DNA of 64,000 nucleotides from the NCBI GenBank assembly GCA_964593455.1, contig CAZQHK010000020.1, positions 1 to 64,000 on the forward strand, given 5' to 3'. Under the pieces are notes generated by a model. It was not told the DNA's origin. It did not search any database and was given only the letters and a program-made list of their open reading frames with translations. Source of the stretch: CAZQHK01 sp964593455. GTDB taxonomy: Bacteria; Muiribacteriota; CAYSPT01. Below are positions 27,701-36,370 of the stretch, piece by piece; positions within the stretch are counted from its first letter, which is position 1, and the number at the start of each line of letters is the position of its first letter. The position numbers and the translations under genes were made by a program.

Positions 27701-27730
27701 ATTGTAGCGCCAGTATAACTCTCAATGCAA
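27701..27730 (-). promoter_or_regulatory. Possible promoter of the STAND operon
   Basis: TACAAT (27706-27701) preceded by 18 bases and a poor -35 box TTGCAT (27730-27725). A weak -35 would suit an activated promoter. Confidence 0.35.
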
Positions 27731-27766
27731 CCTCGAACGGCCGCGAAGCCGGTCCGGTTTAAGCGG

Positions 27767-29179
27767 CTATTCTCCCTGGTCCCGTTTAAACGGTTTGAAG
27801 TGGTAGAATTTGAGATAAAGCAAGGCCATCACCGCCTCGATAAGAATTCCGGCCGCTATCGACCACCATATCCCCCTCAAACCATAGAAACGCGATACCA
27901 GATAGGCGGCCGGCACCGTTATCAGCCAGTTGCGTGTGACGGCCATAGCCAGGACCGGTTTAGCGTCGCCGGCCCCCTGGAAACCGGCACCGGTTATCAT
28001 AGCGACGGCAATGGCCCCATAGAGCAGTGACAACCATTTAAAAATTTCCACTCCCACCGAGATAACTTCAGGTTCCCGGGTAAAAATGGTCATAATCGGC
28101 GCCGGGAAAAACCATACGGCGGCACCGGCAGTCGTTCCCAGGCAAACCAACCACCGGATAGCAGTAGCTACAATCTTTCTGGCCCGTTCCGGTTGTCCAG
28201 CTCCCACGTTCTGACCGGTCATGGTAATGATAGCCATGCTGGCCCCCATCATGGGCAGGAAAATAAGCGCGTCCACTTTCATGCAGATCCCGTACGCGGC
28301 GATGGCGAAAGATCCGAACCGGGACACGGCTTTCATCAGGAAAGCGAAGGAGGTGGATATGGTTAACCTGGCCACCGTGGAGGGCAGGCCTACCTTGAAG
28401 ATACCAACGACGATCCCGTACTGGTACTTGAAATCTTCGAAATTGAGTTTCAGTGGGAAATCTTTCCTGAAAAACCGCCAGGCATAGTAGATGATACCCA
28501 CGCCCCGGGAGATAACGGTAGCTATGGCGGCACCGGTGACACCCGATCCGGCGTAGCCGGTAGCGGCAAATAGCTGTTCTTCCACTCCCCCGAGACCGAG
28601 CATACCGAACAGAGGGTTTTGATCGAAGCCGAAAATCAGGAGCGGATCGAGAACAAGATTGGTCAGCGAAGAAATACACATGGCTTTGCACGGCGTGATC
28701 GTGTCACCCAGAGCCCGGAATATCGATCCGAAAGCAAACATCAGGAAAATAGTTACCGACCAGGTCATAATCACCCGGAGATAGGAGACGGCCATGGCGA
28801 AAAATTCAGTCTTGGCACCCAGGAACACCAGCATCGGTTCGATAGCCAGATTTACTCCCAGAGTTATCACTGCCGTAAAAAGAAAGGCCAGGAACAGAGC
28901 GTGCTCGGTCACCCTGGCCGCCTGACCTCTATCCGCGGCGCCCCAGGCCCGGGCGATGAGCGAGGAAACCCCGATGCTCACTCCTCCGCAAAAGGTAAAC
29001 AGCACTACCACCACGGTAAAACTCATGGAAACGGCCGCCACCGCCAGCGGCCCGACAATACCGACCCAGATAGTATCAATCAGGTTCATACTGATATGGA
29101 GAAACATACCGAGCATCATCGGCCATGAAATTCTGAATACCGCCGATAAAATATTACCCTGAAGTATTTTCTCTTTCAT
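27767..29179 (-). CDS. MATE family efflux transporter
   Basis: 470 residues with about 12 membrane helices in two homologous halves, as in MATE (NorM/DinF-like) antiporters that expel drugs or metabolites using Na+ or H+. The start region FRISWPMMLGMFLHISMNLID and the half-repeat in the middle (FKVGLPSTVARLTISTSFAF) are typical. Substrate cannot be told. ATG 29179 sits a few bases after a predicted promoter and is preceded by AGGG. No linked regulator is seen. Confidence 0.92.
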   Translation of the reverse strand: MKEKILQGNILSAVFRISWPMMLGMFLHISMNLIDTIWVGIVGPLAVAAVSMSFTVVVVLFTFCGGVSIGVSSLIARAWGAADRGQAARVTEHALFLAFLFTAVITLGVNLAIEPMLVFLGAKTEFFAMAVSYLRVIMTWSVTIFLMFAFGSIFRALGDTITPCKAMCISSLTNLVLDPLLIFGFDQNPLFGMLGLGGVEEQLFAATGYAGSGVTGAAIATVISRGVGIIYYAWRFFRKDFPLKLNFEDFKYQYGIVVGIFKVGLPSTVARLTISTSFAFLMKAVSRFGSFAIAAYGICMKVDALIFLPMMGASMAIITMTGQNVGAGQPERARKIVATAIRWLVCLGTTAGAAVWFFPAPIMTIFTREPEVISVGVEIFKWLSLLYGAIAVAMITGAGFQGAGDAKPVLAMAVTRNWLITVPAAYLVSRFYGLRGIWWSIAAGILIEAVMALLYLKFYHFKPFKRDQGE

Positions 29180-29190
29180 AAGAGCCCTAT

Positions 29191-29219
29191 TGTATAACAG
29201 AGTGCGCGGCCCGTGTGAA
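29191..29219 (-). promoter_or_regulatory. Predicted promoter of the MATE gene
   Basis: TTCACA (29219-29214) and TATACA (29196-29191) are 17 bases apart. A TACAAT two bases further is an alternative -10. Transcription would begin only about five bases before ATG 29179. Confidence 0.5.
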
Positions 29220-29256
29220 AATTACAGAAGGCTGTAATCTCTTGCCAAACCGGTAC

Positions 29257-29300
29257 GCAAAATTACTGCCACCGGATAATTTCCCCGGTGGCAATTTTGC
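29257..29300 (-). terminator. Long hairpin, probable terminator of the 29331 gene
   Basis: GCAAAATT plus GCCACCGG (29257-29264, 29268-29275) pair with CCGGTGGC plus AATTTTGC (29285-29300), a 16-bp stem with a 3-base bulge. It lies 30 bases past the stop at 29331. A second hairpin, ATTACAG/CTGTAAT, follows at 29221-29238. A clear T-run is missing. Confidence 0.55.
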
Positions 29301-29330
29301 TCAAGAATCTACTCAGCCTTAGCAGCTAAC

Positions 29331-29855
29331 CTATTCCTCTTTCTTATCTCCAAGCCGGGCCAGGAGGTAAAGCAAGGCACCGAAGAATCCGGTGAGGAGG
29401 GTGATCACAATCCACAGCCCCGAGCCGGAGCTCCGCGTGCGGATGTCCTGGTAGACCCAGACGGTGAGGAGGATGTGTACGATCAGGCACAGAGTCAAGA
29501 AAAAGCACATTTTCTTTCGCCAACGCTTCTTGTAATGAGCTTTCTTTTTCAGGTGGCTGCGTTTGTAGTCCAGCGTGAGCTGGCGCTCTTCCAGATCCAT
29601 CTGCCGGTCGCGCTGGTCGAATTCGTGTTTGAATTTACCTTTCGGGCGGTGCATTTTGACTTCCCGCTCGATTTTGATGTGCGGGCCGTGCTCTTCTAAA
29701 TCACGCTCGATTTCGAGTTTCTGTCCCGGCTCCTCAAAATCCTGTTCGATGTCTGCTTGTGGATAGCCCTGAATTTCCTCCGGTGGTGCCTGGCAGAATG
29801 CCGCGGGGGCAAGTACCAGAATAACGAGAACCACGCTTACTACATACTTTTTCAT
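29331..29855 (-). CDS. Secreted/membrane protein with charged repeats and two C-terminal helices
   Basis: 174 residues: a signal peptide (1-21, ending AAFCQA), a highly charged region (25-105) with Glu/His/Lys-rich near-repeats such as EIERDLEEHG and KIEREVKMHR, then two membrane helices (about 112-132 and 143-163). The C-terminal VWVYQDIRTRSSGSGLW followed by a Gly-rich helix resembles small membrane domains common in uncharacterised bacterial proteins. Function unknown. AGGAGG lies 6 bases before ATG 29855. Confidence 0.75.
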   Translation of the reverse strand: MKKYVVSVVLVILVLAPAAFCQAPPEEIQGYPQADIEQDFEEPGQKLEIERDLEEHGPHIKIEREVKMHRPKGKFKHEFDQRDRQMDLEERQLTLDYKRSHLKKKAHYKKRWRKKMCFFLTLCLIVHILLTVWVYQDIRTRSSGSGLWIVITLLTGFFGALLYLLARLGDKKEE

Positions 29856-30142
29856 AGCCAGCCTCCTGACTGTTCAACTGTTTATGTGTGTCACACTTCA
29901 ATCATAACTCTTAAACACGATATGCGCAAGTGGGGCATGATCTTGTATTATTCCGTTCCGCTTTCCGAACAAGTCCCGATAGTAACTACCACATTACTTT
30001 GGAGAGTGAGAATTGTCAGAGACAGTATGCCGGAGCTGTACATGTAGAAGGAAGGTTTCATAAAATACAGAAACACAGCTTTTCCTCAGGGAAGGTTTTG
30101 CGGTCCTGTTGAAATTCACGGACCATTGGGGGCGGTTTATGA
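29856..30142. other. Intergenic region between divergent units
   Basis: AT-rich spacer. Short frames here lack ribosome sites and protein-like composition. I see no RNA gene or repeat; it should contain the promoter of the 29331 gene but none is convincing. Confidence 0.4.
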
Positions 30143-31097
30143 TATGAAGAGTATAGAGCACAAACGGCACTGTCAAGTAAGGATGGTCAAGAGATTCCTG
30201 TTTCCCAGATAATTATTCCTCACCATACTGACCTCGGAGAGTTAGAGGGTTTTTCCATGGTAATGCACAAAATAGCCGAAGGCAAACAGGGTGGAGAAGA
30301 GAGTGAAGAATACCGTGGACTCCTGGAGAAAGTGGCAGAGGCTCGGAAGAAGGTCACCGAGCTTGAGGAGACCAGACAGGTTAAAAAACGGTATCTTCCC
30401 ATTATAGTGCATGAACTTAAACACCCTCTCCAGGAGGTCTGTAGCGCCACCGGTGTTCTTTCCAGAAAGAAGTTTGATGATCCTGAAAATACGGTTATGG
30501 TGAAGATAATTGACCGTAACGTCCGCATGATGGTGGAAATGACCGCCAACATTCTCAAGCTTGAGCAAACAAAATTTTTTAAGGAAATAGAGGACTTCTC
30601 CGAGATTGCAGTGAAGCCGGTGCTGGAAACTGTTAGTCGGAAGTTCGAGACGGCTATCACCCATAAAGGGTTGATCTTTACAATCAATCTTGAGCCTGAG
30701 ATGGTTGTTACGGCCGACCTGGAGAAGCTTACTCTTATCTTTTCCAACCTCATTGACAACGCTGTGAAGTTGACCTCCACCGGCAAAATTACGGTGACGG
30801 GAAAGTCCGAGGAAGGAAAAGCTCATTTCGCGGTCATTGATACGGGCAGGGGACTGGGAGAGATCGAGCAGGAAGAAGTGAATCAGATTTTCAAAGACAG
30901 TGATCTACCAGGTCGAAGGCATGACGGAACCGGGATTGGACTCTTCATAGTGAAGGATTTTGTTTCCATTCACGGTGGCGAGGTCTGGTACGAGACCATC
31001 CGGGGAAAGGGATCCCAGTTTCATTTCACCATCCCAGATCCTTGAGCTTTTACAGATGACCCAGCTTGACAAGGTGATAGATATTTTACCGGTATGA
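30143..31097 (+). pseudogene. Decayed PAS-histidine kinase-STAS gene
   Basis: The open frame begins after a TGA at 30140 and first reads the end of a PAS domain (SSKDGQEIPVS...GELEGFSMVMHKIAE, 30150-30285). It continues into a kinase closely related to 18702-20141 (ELEETRQVKKRYL, IVHELKHPLQ, TGIGLFIVKDFV) and stops at 31045. In another frame, 31044-31097 encodes ELLQMTQLDKVIDILP, matching the last residues of the STAS domain of that paralogue. So the 5' part of PAS and nearly all of STAS (about 80 residues) are deleted. ATG 30257 with GAGGG upstream could still produce a 262-residue bare kinase retaining the His and ATP motifs, so partial function is possible. Confidence 0.75.
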
Positions 31098-31155
31098 GAC
31101 GCATGAGACGACAAAACAGGTCAAGTCATATGGATGGCTGATGAAATACGCGAGT

Positions 31156-32508
31156 TTATACACGTGTTACCGCGGCCACGAAGAAGCCGTCGGTGCCGTG
31201 AACATGAGGAGAAAGTGAAAGACGAGTATCGCCCATTTCAACGAAATCCAATGACAGGTCATCTAATCCCGGAAGAGCGGCCGGTTCGAGTTCACGAGAA
31301 CTCTCCAGCAGCATATCTATCACCTGCCCGTTCTCGTCAGGCTCGGTAGAACAGGTGGCATAGAGCAGTATTCCGCCCGGCTTCAAACACATCGCTGCCG
31401 CCTTGAGAAGAGTGGTTTGAAGACGGCTAAGATCACGCAACTTTTCCGGGTAGGCGCGCCATTTCAACTCCGGCTTGTGCCGGACCGTTCCCAGTCCCGA
31501 GCAGGGCGCGTCAACCAGCACTTTGTCAAACAGTCCGATTTCTTTAAAAAGCGTGCCGGCTAAAGCATCCCGGCAGACGAGTTGCGGTTCTGTAAATCCG
31601 CATTCCCGAATACGACCGGCGAGTTTTTCCAGTTTGAACCGGTGAATATCAAGCGCCGTGACCGCCGCCTGTCCCCGGACAAGATCCAGGATGTGCAGGG
31701 TCTTGGTTCCCAAGCCGGCGCATAGGTCGAGTATCCGCTCCCCCGGGACGGGCCGAAGCAAATGTCCCACCAGAACGGACGCTTCATCCTGGACACTGTA
31801 CAGTTTCTTTGCCACCGGCTGCAGCCGTGAAAAAGACCGGCGTGGAATTCTGACCGTATCTGGCGCCAGATTTCCCTCTCGGGCCTTGATATCCAGGATT
31901 TCGAGTTTACGGATAAACGCTTCCCGGCTAATGGCGCTGGTGTTGACCCGAAGAGTTACCGCCGGCGTACGGTTGTTCGCCTGGCATATCCGCCGGGCAG
32001 CTTCCGGACCCCACCGCTTAAGCCACCTTTTTACAAGCCATCGGGGATGGGAGTGTTTCAAAGAAACATAGCCCGCTTCATCATCGGTCTCATCGGGCAG
32101 CTTAAGCTCCGGCCGGCGAGTGATGTTGCGCAACACCGCGTTGACGAACCCGGCCTCGGAAACGTTTCTGGACATTGTCCGGACCAACTCCACTGAAGTG
32201 CTGCATGCGGCGTACGAAGGAATAGAGTTCATAAACAACAGCTGGTAGGTGCCGAGTCTGAGTATGTTTCTGATTACCGGCCGCAGGTGCTTTTTGCGGC
32301 GCAGATGATGGTCCACCACCCAGTCCAATGTGTTTAACCGTTTCAGCACTCCGTAGACCAGGTGAGAAAGCAGCCGCGAATCAATCGGATCCACGGCTCC
32401 GGAAGCAAGGACATGTCCGAGCAGAAGCGTGGAGAACGCTCCATCTTTCTCTATTCGACCCAGTATGTTGAGAGCCTTTTGCCGGGTGGAAACACCGCTA
32501 GCCTGCAT
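31156..32508 (-). CDS. rsmB: 16S rRNA (cytosine-967-C5)-methyltransferase
   Basis: 450 residues: a NusB-like N-terminal domain (1-140) and a SAM-dependent m5C methyltransferase domain with LDLCAGLGTKT (SAM binding), VDAPCSGLGTVRHKPE (PC motif) and YATCSTEPDENG (TC catalytic Cys). It methylates C967 of 16S rRNA. ATG 32508 has GGAGG 10 bases upstream. It ends the def-fmt-rsmB block, the common bacterial order. Confidence 0.95.
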   Translation of the reverse strand: MQASGVSTRQKALNILGRIEKDGAFSTLLLGHVLASGAVDPIDSRLLSHLVYGVLKRLNTLDWVVDHHLRRKKHLRPVIRNILRLGTYQLLFMNSIPSYAACSTSVELVRTMSRNVSEAGFVNAVLRNITRRPELKLPDETDDEAGYVSLKHSHPRWLVKRWLKRWGPEAARRICQANNRTPAVTLRVNTSAISREAFIRKLEILDIKAREGNLAPDTVRIPRRSFSRLQPVAKKLYSVQDEASVLVGHLLRPVPGERILDLCAGLGTKTLHILDLVRGQAAVTALDIHRFKLEKLAGRIRECGFTEPQLVCRDALAGTLFKEIGLFDKVLVDAPCSGLGTVRHKPELKWRAYPEKLRDLSRLQTTLLKAAAMCLKPGGILLYATCSTEPDENGQVIDMLLESSRELEPAALPGLDDLSLDFVEMGDTRLSLSPHVHGTDGFFVAAVTRV

Positions 32509-32594
32509 ATTTCATAAGCCTCCGTCGAGAGCTTGTGAAGTCGTATGCAGTTTCAAAGTGTGATGCAGGAGTGGTTGTAAAATATGCGGGCTAG

Positions 32595-33539
32595 TCATCC
32601 GAGAATATCACCTATCGCCAGAGGAGAGCCCCTGAGAAAATCAGCTGCTGAGAGCCGTTTCTTTCCTTCAAGCTGTATTTCTTTCAGAACCAGAACGCCG
32701 TCTGAACACACGACCCGGATACCCCGCTCCCCGGAGGCCTCGATCACCTGGCCGGCGGCCGGATTATCCGGGACCGGCCCTTTTGCCACCTTCGTTTTCC
32801 ATATCCTCAGACGGCGGCCGTTGAGAAATGTAAACGTGCCCGGCCAGGGGTTGAGTGCTCTGACACGGTTGTGGCATTTAACAGCGCTCTGCTCCCACTT
32901 GATCCGTCCGTTTTTCTTCTTGAATTTTTTCCGGTAGGACCCTTTCCCCTCCTGCCGGTGAGGGGGAATGACCTCTCCTGCTTCAAGCCGTCTCAGAACA
33001 GCAATCAAAAGTCCGGCGCCTTCAACCGCCAGTTTATCATGTAAGGAGGGAAAATCATCGCCGGGCAGGATGGGAACTGTTTTCTGCAGCAGTATCTCAC
33101 CGCGATCGATACGGGGATTCATTTTAAAAATAGTAACCCCGGTTTCATCTTTCCCGTCCAGCAACGCCCACTGGATCGGAGCCGGACCCCGGTAGTCCGG
33201 AAGAAGAGATGGGTGGACATTGAGCGGACCCAACGGGGGAAGGGTCAGCACTTCGGGAGCGAGTATTTGCCCATAGGCAGCCAGAGCGATGACATCAGGC
33301 CGGCTATCGGCCATCCGTTTCACGTTTTCTTTGGTGTTGGTGTCTTCCGGCTGAAAAAGGGGAAGCCCTCTGGACTCGGCCAGTTCTTTGACCGCCGAGC
33401 GAGTAACCTTCCGGCCACGGCCACTGTGGCGGTCGGGTACAGTCACTACGAGCACCGGCTGCACACCTGCCTCCAGCAGATGCTGAAGGACGATGGCGGC
33501 AAAAGAAGGGGTTCCCATAAAAAGCACGCGCAGGATCAT
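32595..33539 (-). CDS. fmt: Methionyl-tRNA formyltransferase
   Basis: 314 residues, normal length. It adds a formyl group from 10-formyl-THF to initiator Met-tRNA. The N-terminal Rossmann domain has FMGTPSFA, the catalytic region NVHPSLLPDYRGPAPIQW with Asn/His, and ETGVTIFKM; the C-terminal OB-like domain follows (RALNPWPGTFTF). Its start overlaps the end of def by ATGA, so deformylase and formyltransferase are coupled, the usual arrangement. Confidence 0.96.
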   Translation of the reverse strand: MILRVLFMGTPSFAAIVLQHLLEAGVQPVLVVTVPDRHSGRGRKVTRSAVKELAESRGLPLFQPEDTNTKENVKRMADSRPDVIALAAYGQILAPEVLTLPPLGPLNVHPSLLPDYRGPAPIQWALLDGKDETGVTIFKMNPRIDRGEILLQKTVPILPGDDFPSLHDKLAVEGAGLLIAVLRRLEAGEVIPPHRQEGKGSYRKKFKKKNGRIKWEQSAVKCHNRVRALNPWPGTFTFLNGRRLRIWKTKVAKGPVPDNPAAGQVIEASGERGIRVVCSDGVLVLKEIQLEGKKRLSAADFLRGSPLAIGDILG

Positions 33540-34126
33540 CGTGAGGTTTTCTTACTCTCCTTCATCAGCTTCTTGCTTTGTTTCTTCAATTTTTTCAATT
33601 TTCCCTCGAGGCTGAGCCGGAGGCCGGGAGAGAGATGGTCTACAAAAAGTTTACCGTTGAGGTGGTCTATCTCGTGCTGGATGACACGGGCCAGCAGCCC
33701 GTCAAAATCTTTTTCAAAAGGACCGTCCTCGTGGACTTTCCCGTTGGATAGAAGTGTGTCAGCTTTGAGGCGAACGGTGGCGGGCCGTATCACTTCGGCC
33801 GTAATTTCGGGAAAACTAAGACAGCCTTCCTCGAAAACAAACGTGTCATCAGAGAATTCGACAATCTCCGGATTGATGAGCGTCAACGAGCCTTCCCCGA
33901 CATCCAGCACACACAGTTTGAAAGAAACACCCACCTGGGGAGCCGCCAGCCCGACACCCGGCGCTTGGTACATGGTCTGAAGCATCTTGCTAATCAGATC
34001 CATAATTTCCTGGTCCAGGTTATCAACCGATTTGGTGGAGCGCCTGAGCACGGGTTCACCAAAGATCCTGATTCTCAAAATGTCGTCCGCCGCCGCCGGG
34101 ATCAAATCGTTACCGTTCTCTGACAT
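33536..34126 (-). CDS. def: Peptide deformylase
   Basis: Metallo-enzyme of 196 residues that removes the N-terminal formyl group from new proteins. All three motifs are present: GVGLAAPQVG, EEGCLSFPE and VIQHEIDHLNG. An N-terminal extension of about 25 residues and a Lys-rich C-terminal tail (LKKLKKQSKKLMKESKK), which may contact ribosomal RNA, are added to the usual core. ATG 34126 is preferred over an in-frame GTG at 34165; AAAGG lies about 10 bases upstream. The 225-bp gap to priA shows this block may have its own promoter; none is clear. Confidence 0.95.
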   Translation of the reverse strand: MSENGNDLIPAAADDILRIRIFGEPVLRRSTKSVDNLDQEIMDLISKMLQTMYQAPGVGLAAPQVGVSFKLCVLDVGEGSLTLINPEIVEFSDDTFVFEEGCLSFPEITAEVIRPATVRLKADTLLSNGKVHEDGPFEKDFDGLLARVIQHEIDHLNGKLFVDHLSPGLRLSLEGKLKKLKKQSKKLMKESKKTSR

Positions 34127-34351
34127 GACACTCGCCTTTACTGTGTATTCTTCCAACCCGCACACCGCATATAAGCCCTGTTATCCACGTACGCGAAATA
34201 ATATCATACCATAATTAATAGTGCGGTTTTTCGACAAAAAGTTTCTTATTATCAACAGTTTTAGCTGGAGATGTAGTTTCAGATCTCAATATTAAATCTC
34301 GCTTCCATCTCCTACATAGCAAGCTGGAATATGAGCGTGGAAAGCAAGGGA

Positions 34352-36367
34352 TTACATCAACTGATAAGGGTCGAAATCAGGAGTAATTCTCACCCTGGTT
34401 ACAGGACATTTCCCTTTCAACCCGGCCAGAGAGTCCCGGTAGAGCGTGCGCATGAGAGCACCGGAATCACCTTTGATAATGATTTGCTGACGAAATCTTC
34501 CCCTGAGTTTTTCATGCGGTGCCCGGGAGGGTCCGAGAATGGACACTCGAGCTCTCTTTGATCCCGTCCGAAGCTGCCGGGACAAGCCTTCAGACACTTT
34601 TAACACGTCTTCCTGTTTTTTCCCGCTGATGATGATATTCAGAAGCCGGGAGAAAGGCGGATAGTTCAGCTCTTTTCGTTCAGCCAGTTCGTACTCTACA
34701 AAGGACTTGTAATTGTGATTGATACAGCACTGAATGACATAATGATCCGGCTGGTAGGTCTGAATAACAACCCGGCCCGGCACCGGTCCGCGGCCCGCCC
34801 GGCCGCTCACTTGTGTCAACAACTGGAAGGTACGCTCACTCGAACGGAAATCAGGCAGATTGAGGGTGGCATCGGCTGCTACTACCCCCACCAGCTGCAC
34901 TAACGGGAAATCATGTCCCTTGGCAATCATCTGGGTTCCGACGAGGATGTCCGTTTCTCCCTTGAGAAAGGATTTCAACACTTGTGTATGGGCATTTTTG
35001 GCGCTGACAGCATCGGCGTCCATACGGGATACCCTGGATCGTGGAAACAATTTTTTTATTTCCCGTTCCACTTTCTCTGTCCCCAGCCCGAAATACTTTA
35101 TCATCCGGCTGGCGCAGGCCGGGCATGTTTTTGGCACGGACTCCGAGTGTTCACAATAATGGCACCTGAGCTTCGATGCTTTGAAGTGAAACTTAAGCGA
35201 TATCTGGCAGTTGGGACAACGAATTGCCTCCCCACAACTACGACACTGGACGAAAGTGGAATACGCACGCCGGTTGACAAACAACATAACCTGTCCACCG
35301 ATTTCCAGGGTAGCGGCTACACATTCCCGGAGATGATGGGAAAACATAGTTCGGTTTTTACGTTCGTTAAGCTCCTGCTTCATATCGACTATTTCTACTT
35401 CAGGCAGCGTGCGGCCGCCGACCCGTTCGGGAAGCTCCAGGAGTTGATAGACGCCGCGACTGGCCAACTGATATGTTTCAAGGGAAGGAGTGGCGGACCC
35501 GATCACTACCACAGCGCCGGCTTGTTTGGCCCGCTGTATGGCTACTTCCCGAGCGTGGTACCGGGGAGCCTCATTTTGTTTGTAACTGGTCTCCATTTCC
35601 TCGTCAATGACGATCAGGCCAAGCTTGTTCACCGGCGCGAACACCGCGGAGCGAGGACCAATACAGATGGCGGCTTCTCCCTCTTTAATCCGAAGCCACT
35701 CTCTTCCCCGCTCCCCCATAGAAAGCTTGCTGTGCAAAACCGCCACCCGGTCTTTAAAACGTGTTTTAAACCGTTCAACTGTCTGCGGGGTCAAAGCGAT
35801 TTCAGGTTCGAGTACGATAGCTGATTTATTCATATTCAAGACTTCAGCTATTACACGCAAGTAGACCTCGGTCTTGCCGCTGCCGGTGATTCCGTGAAGC
35901 ACTACCGTGTGCTGTCTGCCCGTTTTCAGTCGATCCGATATATCCCGTATAGCGGTAGATTGATCCGGTGTCAAAATCAATTCATCCTCGCGCGGGTAGA
36001 CCTGGCCGAAGCATGACATATCTCCAGCAGAAGAGTTTCTTTTCCGGCGCGGCAAACGGGGGACCATGACACGCAGCACTTCACCCGGCGTGCAGAGATA
36101 CCGGCGGGCGATCCAGCGGGCCAGAAGCATATCACGGCGTCCGAAGACCGGAAACGGTTCTTCCAGAGCAAGCACCGGTTTTAGATTTTCAGAACAGTTT
36201 TGTTCAGCGGTGAGCGATACAACGAAAGCTGTCTGACGGCGGTGGTGGAAATCCACCGATATACGGTGTCCAACCTGGATCTGGTCAGCGAGATAGAGAG
36301 GGACAGAGTAGCGATATATCTGCTTGAGCGGCACGCCCAGCACCACGTGAGCAACAGTAACCGGCAT
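34352..36367 (-). CDS. priA: Primosomal protein N' (replication restart helicase)
   Basis: 671 residues: an N-terminal fork-binding domain (1-105), a superfamily 2 helicase core with HGITGSGKTEVYLRV (Walker A) and a zinc-binding insertion with cysteine pairs (CRSCGEAIRCPNC, CHYC, CPAC). It restarts stalled replication forks. Motif II is IDEEMETSYKQ: the histidine usual after DEE is a methionine here. The start ATG 36367 is 3 bases after coaBC. Confidence 0.95.
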   Translation of the reverse strand: MPVTVAHVVLGVPLKQIYRYSVPLYLADQIQVGHRISVDFHHRRQTAFVVSLTAEQNCSENLKPVLALEEPFPVFGRRDMLLARWIARRYLCTPGEVLRVMVPRLPRRKRNSSAGDMSCFGQVYPREDELILTPDQSTAIRDISDRLKTGRQHTVVLHGITGSGKTEVYLRVIAEVLNMNKSAIVLEPEIALTPQTVERFKTRFKDRVAVLHSKLSMGERGREWLRIKEGEAAICIGPRSAVFAPVNKLGLIVIDEEMETSYKQNEAPRYHAREVAIQRAKQAGAVVVIGSATPSLETYQLASRGVYQLLELPERVGGRTLPEVEIVDMKQELNERKNRTMFSHHLRECVAATLEIGGQVMLFVNRRAYSTFVQCRSCGEAIRCPNCQISLKFHFKASKLRCHYCEHSESVPKTCPACASRMIKYFGLGTEKVEREIKKLFPRSRVSRMDADAVSAKNAHTQVLKSFLKGETDILVGTQMIAKGHDFPLVQLVGVVAADATLNLPDFRSSERTFQLLTQVSGRAGRGPVPGRVVIQTYQPDHYVIQCCINHNYKSFVEYELAERKELNYPPFSRLLNIIISGKKQEDVLKVSEGLSRQLRTGSKRARVSILGPSRAPHEKLRGRFRQQIIIKGDSGALMRTLYRDSLAGLKGKCPVTRVRITPDFDPYQLM

Positions 36368-36370
36368 ATT

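Noticed and set aside
29284..29300. Second sigma-54-like site TGGCAATTTTGC
   Set aside because: The GG-GC spacing is seven bases instead of ten; the bases belong to the terminator stem.
29930..30112. 60-codon frame in the gap before the decayed kinase
   Set aside because: No ribosome site, no homology recognised and poor composition.
34260..34340. Possible sixth copy of the dispersed repeat
   Set aside because: Only short pieces (AAATCTC, GTGGAAAG) match and order is not kept.
34914..35824. 303-codon plus-strand frame opposite priA
   Set aside because: It mirrors the conserved helicase core; codon use and composition do not fit a second gene.
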